Positions 1-8,043 of a stretch of 55,975 nt of DNA are shown here, piece after piece. This DNA is from Maricaulis sp. (GTDB taxonomy: Bacteria > Pseudomonadota > Alphaproteobacteria > Caulobacterales > Maricaulaceae). Positions within the stretch are counted from its first letter, which is position 1. Each line of letters starts with the position of its first letter. The position numbers and the translations under genes were made by a program. The stretch is from NCBI RefSeq assembly GCF_030149425.1, contig NZ_JASBRQ010000069.1, forward strand, positions 1 through 55,975, written 5' to 3'. The notes beneath the pieces were generated by a model. That model did no database searches and was not told where the DNA came from. It saw nothing but the letters and a program-made list of their open reading frames with translations.

Positions 1-79
1 AGGGGGCTGGATTCGAACCAGCGTACGCATAGCGGGCAGATTTACAGTCTGCTGGATTTAACCACTCTCCCACCCCTCC
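1..79 (-). tRNA. tRNA-Tyr (GTA), 3' end cut by window edge
   Basis: Read on the minus strand the sequence folds as a tRNA with a long variable arm. The acceptor strand GGAGGGG starts at 79, the anticodon loop CTGTAAA gives anticodon GTA, and the T arm GCTGG-TTCGAAT-CCAGC is followed by CCCCT. The last bases of the acceptor stem, the discriminator and any CCA lie beyond position 1. The long variable arm and GTA anticodon identify tyrosine. It is divergent from rlmB, so its promoter should lie within about 80-200. Confidence 0.95.
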
Positions 80-208
80 ACAGGGTGGTTCCGATCCTTG
101 GGAGCCGGACCGGAACGGCGTCTGCAACAAAGCCTCTCGAACCGCGCTAACGCGTGCTATGCACGCCGCAAATCTCGATACCGCCCTGAAACAGGAGCGC
201 GGACTATA

Positions 209-1021
209 GTGACGAAGCCCCCTATTCGCAACACTCGCAAACGCACCGATTACACACGCCGCTCCAAGCCTGCTGGGACAAGCGATTCCGGCTGGATATG
301 GGGGCGCCACGCCGTGCTCGCTGCAGTCGACAATCCACGCCGTGAGATTCGGGCCCTGCATGTCACCCGCAATGCGGCCCGCGATCTGCCCAGCGACACA
401 GCCCACACAATGAGCGAACCGGACGCAATCGACCGGCTGCTTCCCCCCGGTGCAGTACACCAGGGTTTTGCCGCCGAGGTCAGCGCGCTCCAGCCAGAAC
501 CGGTCAATGCGGTAATCGATCCGACCCACGGGCTGGTCCTGGTGCTCGACCAGATCACCGATCCGCACAATGTCGGCGCCATCCTGCGCTCGGCGGCAGC
601 CTTCGGCGTCCGCGCCGTGGTGATGCAGGACCGCAAGGCCCCGCCCCTGTTCGGAACCGTCTGCAAAAGTGCCGTCGGCGCCGCCGAACGCGTCGCCCAT
701 GTACGGGTTACCAATATCGCTGACACGATCTTGGAGATGCGCAAGGCCGGCCGGTTTGCGATCGGGCTTGCCGGGGAAGGTGAAACAAGCCTGGCCGATG
801 CGATCGCCGGGCCGGACAATCAGGGACACGGGCCCGGCCTGGTCCTGGTTATGGGCTCGGAAGAAAAAGGCATCAGGCCCCGCGTCCGCGAGGCCTGTGA
901 CGTGCTGGCGCGCATTCCGATGAGCGACAAGGTGGAAAGCCTGAACGTCTCAAACGCCGCCGCGATCTCGCTTTACGAGGCAGCGAGATGGCGTCCCGCT
1001 CCCGGCGAGACGCGCAAATAG
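209..1021 (+). CDS. rlmB: SpoU/TrmH-family 23S rRNA 2'-O-ribose methyltransferase (RlmB-like)
   Basis: This is a 270-residue SAM-dependent methyltransferase of the SpoU/TrmH knotted fold, which in the RlmB branch methylates the ribose of G2251 in the 23S rRNA P loop. The N-terminal substrate-binding part begins GWIWGRHAVLAAV. The three SpoU motifs are in order: DQITDPHNVGAILRSA, then LVMGSEEKGIRP, then a final block with IPM..VESLNVSNAAAISLYEA, which forms the trefoil knot. I chose the GTG at 209 because AGGAG lies at 193-197. An upstream ATG at 98 is in frame, but it would add an Arg-rich leader running over the tRNA-Tyr promoter. The exact target nucleotide is inferred from family similarity. 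Confidence 0.9.
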   Translation: MTKPPIRNTRKRTDYTRRSKPAGTSDSGWIWGRHAVLAAVDNPRREIRALHVTRNAARDLPSDTAHTMSEPDAIDRLLPPGAVHQGFAAEVSALQPEPVNAVIDPTHGLVLVLDQITDPHNVGAILRSAAAFGVRAVVMQDRKAPPLFGTVCKSAVGAAERVAHVRVTNIADTILEMRKAGRFAIGLAGEGETSLADAIAGPDNQGHGPGLVLVMGSEEKGIRPRVREACDVLARIPMSDKVESLNVSNAAAISLYEAARWRPAPGETRK

Positions 1022-1209
1022 ATCTCCGCCAGAACCAGATTCGGGACCCAGCACAGCCAGGCGATCAGCGGGTAAGCCGTCTCGAACGGCATGCCCGCGC
1101 CAAAGGTCAATCCGGGCAGCCAGAAAAGTAGCGTCACCGCCGCGAGGGTCAGAGCGAAGGGTCGCCAGAGCCGGCGCCGAGCTGAACCCGATACGCCTGG
1201 GTGATGCAA
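973..1209 (-). CDS. Possible small two-helix membrane protein
   Basis: This 78-residue frame has two hydrophobic stretches, about residues 18-37 (ALTLAAVTLLFWLPGLTF) and 46-63 (YPLIAWLCWVPNLVLAEIY), after a basic N-terminus, which gives a plausible two-helix inner-membrane protein. It is convergent with rlmB and overlaps its last 49 bases. The only start giving the full length is a TTG at 1209 with no good ribosome binding site, which weakens the call. I do not recognise a family. The Trp/Pro-rich membrane pattern argues against a pure shadow frame, but this remains uncertain. Confidence 0.4.
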   Translation of the reverse strand: MHHPGVSGSARRRLWRPFALTLAAVTLLFWLPGLTFGAGMPFETAYPLIAWLCWVPNLVLAEIYLRVSPGAGRHLAAS

Positions 1210-1403
1210 TTGGAGAAACCGCGCCGCTGGGCGGCTATCAAGCGCACCGGTCCTGGTGGGTCACACAAACGGGAATCGAAGCCGCAAGTTTCAAGCGCGG
1301 ATCAGGAAGCATCGCGCTCAAGGGCGGGCTGACCGCACCGGTCAGCCGCACCTTTGCACCGGCTTTGCGGGAAGCCGGCATTCTGCCCCCGCGGCGGGGC
1401 TAG
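1179..1403 (+). pseudogene. Orphan coding-like frame, possible 3' remnant of a lost gene
   Basis: From about 1179 to the TAG at 1401-1403 one plus-strand frame stays open with GC-rich third positions and a protein-like sequence (LGDAIGETAPLGGYQAHRSW, later TAPVSRTFAPALREAGILPP). It has no ATG and no visible ribosome binding site. Upstream it runs into the antisense of the small membrane ORF. I cannot assign a family. It may be the eroded C-terminus of a deleted gene or a chance open frame in GC-rich DNA. Confidence 0.2.
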
Positions 1404-1417
1404 GCCAGCGCCGCGGG
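1388..1417. other. GC-rich stem-loop between convergent units
   Basis: CCCGCGGCG at 1388-1396 pairs perfectly with CGCCGCGGG at 1409-1417 across a 12-base loop. It lies just beyond the 3' end of the minus-strand GSGD-repeat gene. There is no T tract on either strand, so an intrinsic terminator is not supported. It could stabilise 3' ends. Confidence 0.35.
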
Positions 1418-1434
1418 AGAGAAATCGTCAGTCG

Positions 1435-2433
1435 CTATTCGGCATTACCGATGCGCAGCACGGTACGGCCATTACGGCGCCAGTTCACCGAACCCTCGAC
1501 ATCATCGATATGCACATCGCCGGAGCCGCCTTCGACCACGGTGACATTCACTGCCGTGCCGTCGAAGCGGATATCGCCAGAGCCATGGATGCGCGCTTCC
1601 ATCGGCTCGGCGCGACCGCCGCGGACATGAATATCGCCGGAGCCATTGATGCGGGCCGAGAAGGCGCCATTCATGCGATCTGCCTCGACATCGCCGGAGC
1701 CGGACACATTAATGGAGAGGTCACCGATCGAGCCCAGCTCGACATCGCCGGACCCGTTGATCGAGATATCCACACCCCCATCAACATCGTCCATGGCAAC
1801 ATCGCCGGAACCGGAAATGTCGATAGACGTGTCGCCACCGATTGCGGTCAGGATTACGTCACCGGAGCCATTGATATCGACATCGGCAGAGCCGCCGACA
1901 GAGCGGGCCGTGACATCCCCCGAGCCGCTGATGCGGACATCGGCATTGCCGGCAATGTCGCCAGCGGTGAAGTTACCGCAGCTCGACATGGAGATGTCCA
2001 GTGAGCCAAGGTCACCGGCTTCGCCGACAAAGGCGCTGCGGCGCAGTTCCAGGGCCACCGAGGCCGGAGCCGTAATGATCAGGCTGGGGTATTCCTCGAT
2101 CGGGTGGCGGCTGCGGCCATAACCGATGCGCATGCGGTCATTGCGGACATTACAGCTCAGGCGGCGCATTTCCTGGCCGCCATCAATGGAGACCGTACCG
2201 CCGGCTTCGCTGATCGACGGGTCTTCGGCGTGCTCACCGGAATTCGTCATGGCGACGCTGATGCGATTGCCAGAGCCTTCGCGGATTTCCACCCGGCCGA
2301 TGAAATTCTCGATCATCAGCGCGTCGGCAGTATAGCTGTCCGAGCTGCTCTGCACCGCCGTGCTGGCGCCAAAGGCTGCCGTACCGGCAAGGATAGCGGC
2401 CGCACCGGCCAGGAGGGTAAGTTTGAGTGACAT
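1435..2433 (-). CDS. Exported GSGD-repeat protein, GIN/DUF2807-like beta-helix
   Basis: This 332-residue protein starts with a signal peptide (MSLKLTLLAGAAAILAGTAAFGA). A lead segment of about 130 residues includes the GRVEIREGSG strand motif and two cysteines. From about residue 165 the motif GSGD recurs eight times at roughly 19-20 residue intervals in the pattern hydrophobic-x-GSGD-hydrophobic. This is characteristic of the GIN (DUF2807) domain, a right-handed beta-helix often labelled a putative adhesin head. It probably acts in the periplasm or at the cell surface. It stands alone, with its promoter in 2434-2638. The repeated codons make the DNA itself mildly repetitive. No enzymatic residues are evident. 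Confidence 0.75.
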   Translation of the reverse strand: MSLKLTLLAGAAAILAGTAAFGASTAVQSSSDSYTADALMIENFIGRVEIREGSGNRISVAMTNSGEHAEDPSISEAGGTVSIDGGQEMRRLSCNVRNDRMRIGYGRSRHPIEEYPSLIITAPASVALELRRSAFVGEAGDLGSLDISMSSCGNFTAGDIAGNADVRISGSGDVTARSVGGSADVDINGSGDVILTAIGGDTSIDISGSGDVAMDDVDGGVDISINGSGDVELGSIGDLSINVSGSGDVEADRMNGAFSARINGSGDIHVRGGRAEPMEARIHGSGDIRFDGTAVNVTVVEGGSGDVHIDDVEGSVNWRRNGRTVLRIGNAE

Positions 2434-2638
2434 GGCTGATCCCTTGCTGAATGTCCCTTTTGATCCCTAGATGCTTCAATCGCCCGGATTGGATGCACAT
2501 CATAACCAGCAGGGTCTTCACGACACTGTCCGGCAGATGACAGCGCGGTAATGCACCCAAGAGAGCTAGGGAAAAAGAGGGACTGGGCCGGAGCGCGTCT
2601 CGCACCCCGGCTCAGCTCAGATTATCGACCTAGCCTGC

Positions 2639-3784
2639 TTAGCTCGGCCACAACTGATAAACCGCCGTCGCGATCACCGTGCCAATGGCATAGCCGAAGA
2701 CACCGACCAGAACACCCGGGGTGACCAGGTCCTTCCAGCCCTTCGCAGCGGCCAGAGCCGGCGCCGTGGTCGCACCGAGAATGGCCGCATTGGACGCGGT
2801 AATCAGTTCGGGAAGGGACAGGCGGAACACCGATCCGAGACCGAAAGTGACCAGTCCGTGCACCGAAAGCAGGATGGCAATCAGCCCGATCAGCACCGGC
2901 GCAGACTGCACCAGACCGACGACATCAGCCCCCGCGGCGATGGCCGCAAAGAAGACGAAGCTCAAACCGAGGCCGAGCTCATAACCGCCATGCAGTCGGG
3001 CCATGGTCTTCGGGATCAGCGTCGCTGGGACCAGGGCCAGGACGGTGATGATGGCGTAGCGCCAATTGCCCCAGGCATCGCCGAAATTTTCGCGCAGATA
3101 ACCGGTAATGAGATCACCGAGCACGACCACGACTAGGGCGAAGGTGATCGAAACAGTCAGCGTCATCGCCGTCGGCTTGCCGGTCTCCTCAACTTCGACC
3201 TCACCCTCGGAGTGGTCCCGGTCGACGAAGCGTTTGGAGATCCAGGCGATCCCCGGCATCACCGCCAGGAGGGCCAGGAAGAGGCCGGAGAAGAGATTGT
3301 CGACAGCCGTTGCGGCCGAAACGAAGCTGGGATCATTCGCACGCAGGCCGGTGAGATCGACCAGAGCCGCGTAATTGACCGAGCCACCGATATAGGTGGC
3401 CGTAAACGTGCCCGCAGCTGCGGCCTGGTTTTCACCGATGTCGATCAAGGAAAACGCCACGACAGCGCCCGCCACCGTACCCAGCGTCGCCAGCAGGAAG
3501 GCTCCGGTCATCCGCGTCGTCTCAAAGAAGATCTTCTTCAGATCAGCCTTCATCAGGAAGAGCGGGATCAGGACCGGCACGAAATAGGTAAAGACGAAGG
3601 AATAGCCGGGCGAGGATTGCGGGATCAGGCCGATATTGGAGGCCAGAATGGCAAACAGGATGGCCCAGACGGCACCGGTCAGGAGCGCGCCGATCCGCGT
3701 CTTCTCCATGGCGAAGCCCAGAGCGGCGATAACGAACAGGGCGGCAACGGCGGCAAACGCGTTGTCGGCGGGAATGAGAGACAT
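2639..3784 (-). CDS. DUF819 family integral membrane protein
   Basis: This 381-residue protein is almost entirely hydrophobic, with about 10-11 predicted membrane spans. It carries the DUF819 hallmarks: an N-terminal paired helix with NIGLIPQSSP, the segment PVLIPLFLMKADLKKI, and the small-residue-rich stretch GTFTATYIGGSVNYAAL with a second internal repeat near the C-terminus (ASNAAILGATTAPALAAAKGW). The fold resembles transporters with inverted repeats, and the substrate is unknown. It is the last gene of a minus-strand operon, 23 bp after the glutathione S-transferase gene, so it may move a substrate or product of the M20/RidA enzymes. That link is inference. Confidence 0.8.
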   Translation of the reverse strand: MSLIPADNAFAAVAALFVIAALGFAMEKTRIGALLTGAVWAILFAILASNIGLIPQSSPGYSFVFTYFVPVLIPLFLMKADLKKIFFETTRMTGAFLLATLGTVAGAVVAFSLIDIGENQAAAAGTFTATYIGGSVNYAALVDLTGLRANDPSFVSAATAVDNLFSGLFLALLAVMPGIAWISKRFVDRDHSEGEVEVEETGKPTAMTLTVSITFALVVVVLGDLITGYLRENFGDAWGNWRYAIITVLALVPATLIPKTMARLHGGYELGLGLSFVFFAAIAAGADVVGLVQSAPVLIGLIAILLSVHGLVTFGLGSVFRLSLPELITASNAAILGATTAPALAAAKGWKDLVTPGVLVGVFGYAIGTVIATAVYQLWPS

Positions 3785-3807
3785 GAAGCTACTCCGGGAA
3801 GTTCTGT

Positions 3808-4416
3808 TTAGGCCGCGCCGGCCTTTTCACTGTCGATCGCATTGGCGCGCTGATAGGCAGGCCGGGACATAATGCGTTCCAGATAGGCGGCAAAGACCGG
3901 GTCGGGTTCCATCATCTTGAAATGGGTGAGAAAGCCCATCGTGGCGCCGATCGTGATATCGGCGGCGGAGAAGGTGTTGTTGACGAGATAGTCCTGACCG
4001 TCGAGCCCGGCGTGCAGTGTGGCCAGCGCGCGCTCCCAATCGCCCCAGCCGACCGCGCCGCCGGGCGATGTTTTCCCCGCCGCGTTTTCGAAACAGGCCG
4101 GTTCCATCACCGCCGAACCGAAGAACAGCCAGCGCAGATAGCTCGCCCGGCCAGGCGCACCGATGGCCGGCGCCAAGCCCGCATCAGGATAGGCATCGGC
4201 GAGGAAAGCGCAGATCGCCGCGGTCTCGGTGACCACTTCATCGCCGACCCGCAGGGCCGGAACCTTGCGCATCGGGTTGACTTCGGCATAGGCCTCGCGG
4301 GCGATATCGTCGCGGATATTGACGTCGACGAGGTCATAGTCTGCCCCCGCCTCTTCCAGCATCCACAGCGCCGTGCGGCAGCGCGTTTGCGGGCAATAAT
4401 AGAGGCTCAAGGCCAT
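3808..4416 (-). CDS. Glutathione S-transferase family protein
   Basis: This is a 202-residue two-domain GST. The thioredoxin-like N-terminal domain begins MALSLYYCPQTRC and contains NPMRKVPALRVGDEVVTETAAI, where the cis-Pro in KVPAL and the Glu-Thr pair bind the glutathione gamma-glutamyl group. The helical C-terminal domain has LVNNTFSAADITIGATM, the usual N-capping box with a conserved Asp. The ATG at 4416 is preferred because GAGGAG precedes it and it nearly abuts the ridA stop (TGATATG junction). The longer frame from 4449 would overlap ridA. It sits in an operon with an amidohydrolase, RidA and a DUF819 protein. The substrate is unknown. Confidence 0.88.
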   Translation of the reverse strand: MALSLYYCPQTRCRTALWMLEEAGADYDLVDVNIRDDIAREAYAEVNPMRKVPALRVGDEVVTETAAICAFLADAYPDAGLAPAIGAPGRASYLRWLFFGSAVMEPACFENAAGKTSPGGAVGWGDWERALATLHAGLDGQDYLVNNTFSAADITIGATMGFLTHFKMMEPDPVFAAYLERIMSRPAYQRANAIDSEKAGAA

Positions 4417-4417
4417 A

Positions 4418-4816
4418 TCAGCTCTCCTCGACATAGGCGTCGGCTTCAATCTCGATCAGAAATTCCGGGGCGATGAAGCGCGAGACCTCGATCATGGTCG
4501 TGGCTGGCTCGTGCCCTTTGAAACGCTCACCATGAACTGCACCGAAAGCGCCGGAATGGGCTTCGATATCGGTGACGAACATGCGGGTGCGGACAATATC
4601 GCTGAACTGGGCATCGAGCTGCCCCAGCGCGTTTTCGATTATATCAAAACAGCGCCGGGCCTGACCGGCCGGATCGCCGATCGCGACCGGTGCGCCGGTG
4701 TCATCAACAGCGACCGTCCCCGTTACCCAGACATGATTGCCGCGCCGGATCGCCCGGCAATAGCCGACCTCTTTTTCCCAGCGCGCTCCGGTGAAGGCGC
4801 GCCGCGTGCCGGCCAC
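4418..4816 (-). CDS. RidA (YjgF/YER057c/UK114) family protein
   Basis: This 132-residue single-domain protein matches RidA-type enamine/imine deaminases: the early strand HVWVTGTVAVDD, the middle helix QARRCFDIIENALGQL, then IVRTRMFVTDI with the arginine that binds substrate carboxylates, and the C-terminal strand FLIEIEADAYV. Active members hydrolyse reactive 2-aminoacrylate-type enamines to keto acids and ammonia. This one carries a long loop and an altered C-terminus, so it may belong to a non-canonical Rid subgroup. The GTG start lies two bases after the stop of the amidohydrolase gene, with AGGAG in that gene's 3' end, so it is translationally linked. Confidence 0.85.
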   Translation of the reverse strand: MAGTRRAFTGARWEKEVGYCRAIRRGNHVWVTGTVAVDDTGAPVAIGDPAGQARRCFDIIENALGQLDAQFSDIVRTRMFVTDIEAHSGAFGAVHGERFKGHEPATTMIEVSRFIAPEFLIEIEADAYVEES

Positions 4817-4818
4817 GC

Positions 4819-6234
4819 TCAGGTCTCCTGCTCCGCCGCCAGGATATCCAGCGCGATCGCCGTCATTGCCTCCGCCGCCTGGCCAATGGTTTCGGCCGGG
4901 TCATCCGGGGCGAAGAAGGGCGAGTGGTTGGACGGGATGGCAATGCCCTGGTCGAGATAGGATTGCAGCCGCTCCTGCGTCGTGCCGCCAACCCAGAACA
5001 TGAAGGTCGGGATATTTTCCTCGGTCCGGTGGTATTGCGAGAAATCCTCGCCGCCCATGATCGGTGGAACTTCTGCCACCGCATCGCTACCGAAGCGGGC
5101 GCGCATGGCGCCGACGGCCCGGGCCGCAAGCTCTGGGTTGTTATAAAGCGCCGGGGTGTAGGTCTCCTCGATCTCGACGCGCGGATATTCCTCCGGTGTC
5201 AGCCCGTAGGACGCCGCCTGGCCTTCCGCGATGCGCCGGATACCATCGAGCAGGTATTGCCGCGTTTCATCGGAATAGGACCGCACGGTGAGCTGGAGGT
5301 GCGCTTCATCGGAGATGATATTGTGCTTGAGCCCCGCATTGAACGCCCCGACCGTGACCACACCCGGCTCGAGCGGATTGATTTCGCGGGACATCAGGCC
5401 TTGCAGGTTCACCACAATCTGGGACGCCAGATAGATCGGATCCTTGGTCGTGTGCGGATAGGCGCCATGGCCGCCGCGGCCTCGAACGTAGAGATCGACC
5501 GTGTCGACATTGGCCATGGCAAAGCCCGGATGATAGGTGATCTGCCCTACCGGAACCGCTGCAAAGGTATGAAATGACACGTTGAAGTCCGGCGTCGGGA
5601 AGCGGGTATAGAGCCCGTCCTGGATCATCGCCACGGCACCCAAGCCGATCTCCTCGGCCGGCTGACCGATCAGCACCAGCGTGCCCGACCATTCATCGGT
5701 CCGTTCCACCAATTGCCGCGCCGCACCGACCAGCGCCGTCATATGCGTATCATGGGCGCAGGCATGCATGACCGGCTGTTCTTCATTGAAGCGGTTCATG
5801 GCCACAACGCGCGAAGCGTAGGACATGCCGGTATCTTCCACGACGGGCAGCCCGTCCATATCGGCACGGAGCATCAGCGTCGGCCCCTCACCATTTTGCA
5901 TCACGGCAACAACACCGGTCTGACCCACACCTTCGGTGACCTCAAACCCGATGGCCCGCAGCTCCTCGGCGAGGCGAGCGGATGTCTCGACCTCCATGAA
6001 AGAGAGTTCGGGATTGGCATGGAAATGCTCGTAAAGCCCCTGTAGATGGGCCGTGTAGTCGTCCCGGATCGCCTGACGCAGGGCGTCATCACCAATGGCG
6101 GTGGCCACCTCGACCGCTGCGCTCTCTCCGTCGCTCGGTGCCGAACCTTCAGGCAAGGCAGTGGCTTCCTCAGCAGGCTGTGAACACGCAGCCAGCGTTA
6201 TCGCTGACACCGCAAGCATCAAAATCCGGCGCAT
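4819..6234 (-). CDS. M20 family amidohydrolase lipoprotein
   Basis: This is a 471-residue metal-dependent amidohydrolase of the M20D (HipO/IAA-amino-acid hydrolase) type. A lipoprotein signal peptide with lipobox LAAC places it in the periplasm or on an outer-membrane leaflet. Metal-site motifs are visible: LMLRADMDGLP, ACAHDTHMTALVGAA with the Cys and His ligands, GQPAEEIGLGA with the Glu pair, SFHTFAAVPVG, and IMGGEDFSQY near the C-terminus. A lid/dimerisation domain lies between (about residues 220-340). Such enzymes cleave N-acyl or N-aryl amino acids. It heads the operon with RidA, GST and DUF819, which suggests uptake or detoxification of an amidated compound. The ATG at 6234 fits the signal peptide; an in-frame ATG at 6252 is possible. 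Confidence 0.88.
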   Translation of the reverse strand: MRRILMLAVSAITLAACSQPAEEATALPEGSAPSDGESAAVEVATAIGDDALRQAIRDDYTAHLQGLYEHFHANPELSFMEVETSARLAEELRAIGFEVTEGVGQTGVVAVMQNGEGPTLMLRADMDGLPVVEDTGMSYASRVVAMNRFNEEQPVMHACAHDTHMTALVGAARQLVERTDEWSGTLVLIGQPAEEIGLGAVAMIQDGLYTRFPTPDFNVSFHTFAAVPVGQITYHPGFAMANVDTVDLYVRGRGGHGAYPHTTKDPIYLASQIVVNLQGLMSREINPLEPGVVTVGAFNAGLKHNIISDEAHLQLTVRSYSDETRQYLLDGIRRIAEGQAASYGLTPEEYPRVEIEETYTPALYNNPELAARAVGAMRARFGSDAVAEVPPIMGGEDFSQYHRTEENIPTFMFWVGGTTQERLQSYLDQGIAIPSNHSPFFAPDDPAETIGQAAEAMTAIALDILAAEQET

Positions 6235-6394
6235 ATGGCTAATCCCCTCCAACGTTCAAGGTTAAATTCCTGACAGATGCGGGCAAAAGGTCAAGCGAAC
6301 ACAAGGCCGATGGCCGCTGGGAATCGCGCCGCCGCGCCCTGCGGATGACGCATTGGTAAGGCGACAGACAAGACGCAATGCTTAGCCTGCCCGC

Positions 6395-7321
6395 ATGACG
6401 ACATTGCAAGCCATCGACCTGACCCGCCGCTTTGCCGACTTCCTCGCGCTTGATGCGGTCAGCCTGAGTGTTCCCGAGCGCAGCGTTTACGGGTTTTTGG
6501 GACCCAATGGTGCGGGCAAGACGACCACGATCCGTTGCATCCTCGGCCTGATCCGGGCTGATGCCGGGCAAGTGCGCATCGCTGGGCACGATCTTGCTCG
6601 CAACCGGGCGCAGGCGCTCGCCAGTGTTGGTGCGGTGGTGGAAACGCCGGCGCTTTTCAAAAACCTCACCGGTCGGGAAAACCTGGACGTCACGGCCCGA
6701 CTGATCCAGGCGGATAGCCGCGCCATCGACCGGGTGCTGGAGATTGTCGACCTGCGCCAAGCCTCCGGGCGCAAGGTGGCGCATTATTCTCTCGGCATGC
6801 GGCAGCGGCTCGGCATTGCCCGGGCGCTCCTGGGGCGCCCTCGCCTGCTTATCCTCGATGAACCTACCAATGGCCTCGACCCGGCCGGCATCCGCGATAT
6901 GCGTCAGCTGATTCGCTCCCTGCCGGAGCGCGAGGGGACCACGGTATTCATGTCGAGCCACCTCCTCAGCGAGGTCGAGCAGACGGCGACCCATCTCGCG
7001 CTGATGAGGGCCGGGCGCATCATATTCGAAGGCGAGATCGGCGCCCTGGCCGAGCATCGTCCGGGCCATGTCCATATCGACACGGATGATGATGTACGGG
7101 CCGCTGAACTGGCCGGCGCTCAGGGCCTGACCGCGATACCGCGCAGCGATGGCGGGCTGGCGCTGCGCTCTGCAGCGCCACTGACGCGTGAGCGCCTCGC
7201 GGCACTCAATGCGGACCTCGTCGCCGCCGGACTGCAAGTCAGCCGGCTCAGCCTGGAGCACGGCGATCTGGAAAGCGTGTTTATTAAGCTGACCGGCGCA
7301 ACGGCAGGAGACGCCGCATGA
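6395..7321 (+). CDS. ABC transporter ATP-binding protein (BcrA/ABC-2 export type)
   Basis: This is a 308-residue nucleotide-binding subunit. Walker A is GPNGAGKTT at about residue 36, the Q-loop region follows, the signature is YSLGMRQRLGIARAL, Walker B is LLILDEPTNGLDP, and the switch His is in MSSHLLSEVE. The additional C-terminal domain of about 85 residues is typical of BcrA/NatA-like exporters. It energises the membrane protein encoded directly downstream, whose ATG overlaps the TGA of this gene (ATGA at 7318-7321). The region 6253-6394 upstream is shared with the divergent amidohydrolase operon and should hold both promoters. The substrate is unknown. Confidence 0.92.
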   Translation: MTTLQAIDLTRRFADFLALDAVSLSVPERSVYGFLGPNGAGKTTTIRCILGLIRADAGQVRIAGHDLARNRAQALASVGAVVETPALFKNLTGRENLDVTARLIQADSRAIDRVLEIVDLRQASGRKVAHYSLGMRQRLGIARALLGRPRLLILDEPTNGLDPAGIRDMRQLIRSLPEREGTTVFMSSHLLSEVEQTATHLALMRAGRIIFEGEIGALAEHRPGHVHIDTDDDVRAAELAGAQGLTAIPRSDGGLALRSAAPLTRERLAALNADLVAAGLQVSRLSLEHGDLESVFIKLTGATAGDAA

Positions 7322-8043
7322 TCTCTATCTTTGCTGCGGAAGTCTTGAAACTGCGCCGTTCTCTCGTGCTGCTGGTCGGTGCGACACCACCCGTCATGGT
7401 GTTCGCACTTGCCGTCATGGTGCGGGTAACCGGCAATGCACCGGAAGAATGGTCTCTCCAGATCGCGGCCGGTGCCGCTGTCTGGGCCTATTTCCTGCTG
7501 CCGATGACGGCGATCGGGGTTACCGCCCTCCTGGCCCAGCTTGAACACACGCCGGGCACCTGGTCACACACCCTCGCCCTGCCGGTCGCCAAATGGAAAA
7601 TCTTCCTCGCCAAGGCTGTCACCGCCCAGATCCTGATGCTGATAATCAGCGTGCTGGTCGCACTGGCCTCGATCGGCGGCGGGCTGGCCGGCGGCTGGAT
7701 CAGCCCGGATCATGCCGCCCAGGGCGATATCGATCTTCTTTTGAGCGGCCGGCTTTATGGCCTGATGTTCCTGGCCAGCTTCCTGGTGACGGCCATCCAG
7801 TGGACCCTGGCCATGCGCTTTGCCAGTTTCGCGGTGCCCGTTTCGCTGGGTATTGCCGGTACGTTTGTAGCCGTCGCCGCCACCAGCGCCCGTTCCGGGC
7901 TGTATTTCCCCTGGCTGATGCCGGTCAATGTACTGGCCAGCGACGCCGAACGGGCGGCCCTGGCGATTACCCTGGGCACAACCGGCGGCCTGATACTCTA
8001 CGCCGCAGCGATTATCTGGCTGTCACGGCGTGACTGGCTCTGA
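7318..8043 (+). CDS. ABC-2 type transporter permease
   Basis: This 241-residue polytopic protein has about six membrane spans and begins MISIFAAEVLKLRRSLVLLVG, the usual amphipathic start of ABC-2 permeases of the BcrB/NatB type. It overlaps the ATPase gene by four bases, so the two form a complete exporter. Such pairs export peptides, antibiotics or ions; the cargo cannot be told from sequence. Its 3' end overlaps the convergent cyclophilin gene by 21 bases. Confidence 0.88.
   Translation: MISIFAAEVLKLRRSLVLLVGATPPVMVFALAVMVRVTGNAPEEWSLQIAAGAAVWAYFLLPMTAIGVTALLAQLEHTPGTWSHTLALPVAKWKIFLAKAVTAQILMLIISVLVALASIGGGLAGGWISPDHAAQGDIDLLLSGRLYGLMFLASFLVTAIQWTLAMRFASFAVPVSLGIAGTFVAVAATSARSGLYFPWLMPVNVLASDAERAALAITLGTTGGLILYAAAIIWLSRRDWL

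Noticed and set aside
1600-2000. DNA repeats of about 57-60 bp resembling a minisatellite or CRISPR array
   Set aside because: They encode the GSGD turns of a protein and are degenerate at third positions; no spacers.
6239-7261. 340-codon minus-strand frame
   Set aside because: Antisense to the ABC ATPase gene whose motifs are all intact.
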